Shown one piece after another: positions 63,850 through 64,000 of a stretch of 64,000 bases of DNA. Source of the stretch: Azorinus chamasolen (taxonomy: Eukaryota; Mollusca; Bivalvia; Cardiida; Solecurtidae); contig OY755244.1 of NCBI GenBank assembly GCA_963576725.1, positions 84,191,121-84,255,120 of the forward strand, written 5' to 3'. Within the stretch, counting starts at the first letter, position 1. Each line of letters opens with the position of its first letter. Under the pieces are notes generated by a model. The model did not search any database and was not told the DNA's origin. It was given only the letters and a program-made list of their open reading frames with translations. A program made the position numbers and the translations under genes.

Positions 63850-64000
63850 GTTTTATACAACCCTGTACTTTGAAAACAGAGTAGATCCAAATTAGACGGC
63901 TTTTATAGGGGCCGTCTGATCAGGAGGGGCTGTTCTGTTTGCATGTGAAATTTAATAAATCCTGCCAAAGTCAAAAACATTATGCGTTCATGTACCATAA
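63850..64000 (-). mobile_element. Family A MITE, cut by the window end
   Basis: AACAGAGTAGATCCAAATTA, GACGGCTTTTATAGGGGCCG, TCTGATCAGGAGGGGCTGTT, CTGTTTGCATGTGAAATTTA. Confidence 0.7.

Noticed and set aside
1..64000. Autonomous transposase or reverse transcriptase gene for the short elements
   Set aside because: No DDE/D transposase or RT-like frame of adequate length or motif content was found on either strand.

Overview
This window looks like non-coding DNA from a metazoan, most likely a bivalve mollusc. It is AT-rich, has no operon-like structure, and no reading frame that I can assign to a protein family. It is packed with short palindromic transposable elements, minisatellites and microsatellites. 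The mollusc call rests on a SINE-like sequence with a GACCGTTCCAAGGCGGT core and a CTCACTCACTCA-type tail, and on very abundant palindromic elements whose core reads VDPDQTAP when translated, a string that recurs in spurious molluscan protein predictions. The species cannot be fixed from the window.

Repeat families were defined here by comparing copies within the window. Family A (about 205-250 bp) has TTAA-CCCTTT...AAAGGG-TTAA ends and a hairpin core around GATCAGACGGCTCC/GGAGCCGTCTGATC. Family B has TTAA-CCCTTTCGCTGC ends and a core around GGATCCAGATGAGACGCC. Family D (about 210-228 bp) has TTAA-CCCATT ends and a 68-bp palindrome. A, B and D all have ends and TTAA flanks like piggyBac-type non-autonomous elements. 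Family E has CAGTAGAACCTGTCT-like ends and a GCTTAATGCAGGACGAAAG hairpin core. Family C is a foldback starting GGTCCATGCTTATAAAG. Family F is a hairpin carried, in one copy, inside a Tigger/pogo-like MITE (CAGTGCTCCC...GGGAGCACTG with TA flanks). Single hairpins also occur at 10.4, 24.8, 27.8 and 48.5 kb. No transposase was seen.

Layout: 0-9 kb has A copies, one SINE and a 35-bp minisatellite. 9-13.4 kb has D copies plus two minisatellites. 13.4-18.5 kb has a unique stretch, a tRNA-like sequence and a 36-bp array. 18.5-28.4 kb is dense in A and E elements, 40-bp, 30-bp and GTT arrays and hairpins. 28.4-38.5 kb has a second SINE copy, three foldbacks, a 33-bp array, a 200-N gap and B copies. 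38.8-39.6 kb and 43.9-45.6 kb hold large arrays. 47.2-48.8 kb holds a 53-bp array split by 1 kb containing a tRNA-like sequence and a hairpin. 48.9-64 kb has more A and B copies, a Tigger-like MITE, and 2.4 kb (56.1-58.5 kb) with no recognised repeat.

The most striking pattern is that at least seven tandem arrays (at 10.7, 12.2, 21.3, 25.3, 38.8, 43.9 and 47.2 kb) begin in recognisable parts of the palindromic elements, and in several cases are flanked on both sides by the two halves of one element. Palindromic MITEs therefore appear to act repeatedly as birthplaces of minisatellites. Between the repeats are unique, more GC-balanced islands (7.1-7.8, 15.1-15.5, 23.3-24.1, 29.75-30.2, 33.3-34.05, 40.5-41.25, 59.4-60.0 kb) that are the best places to look for conserved regulatory DNA or small exons.
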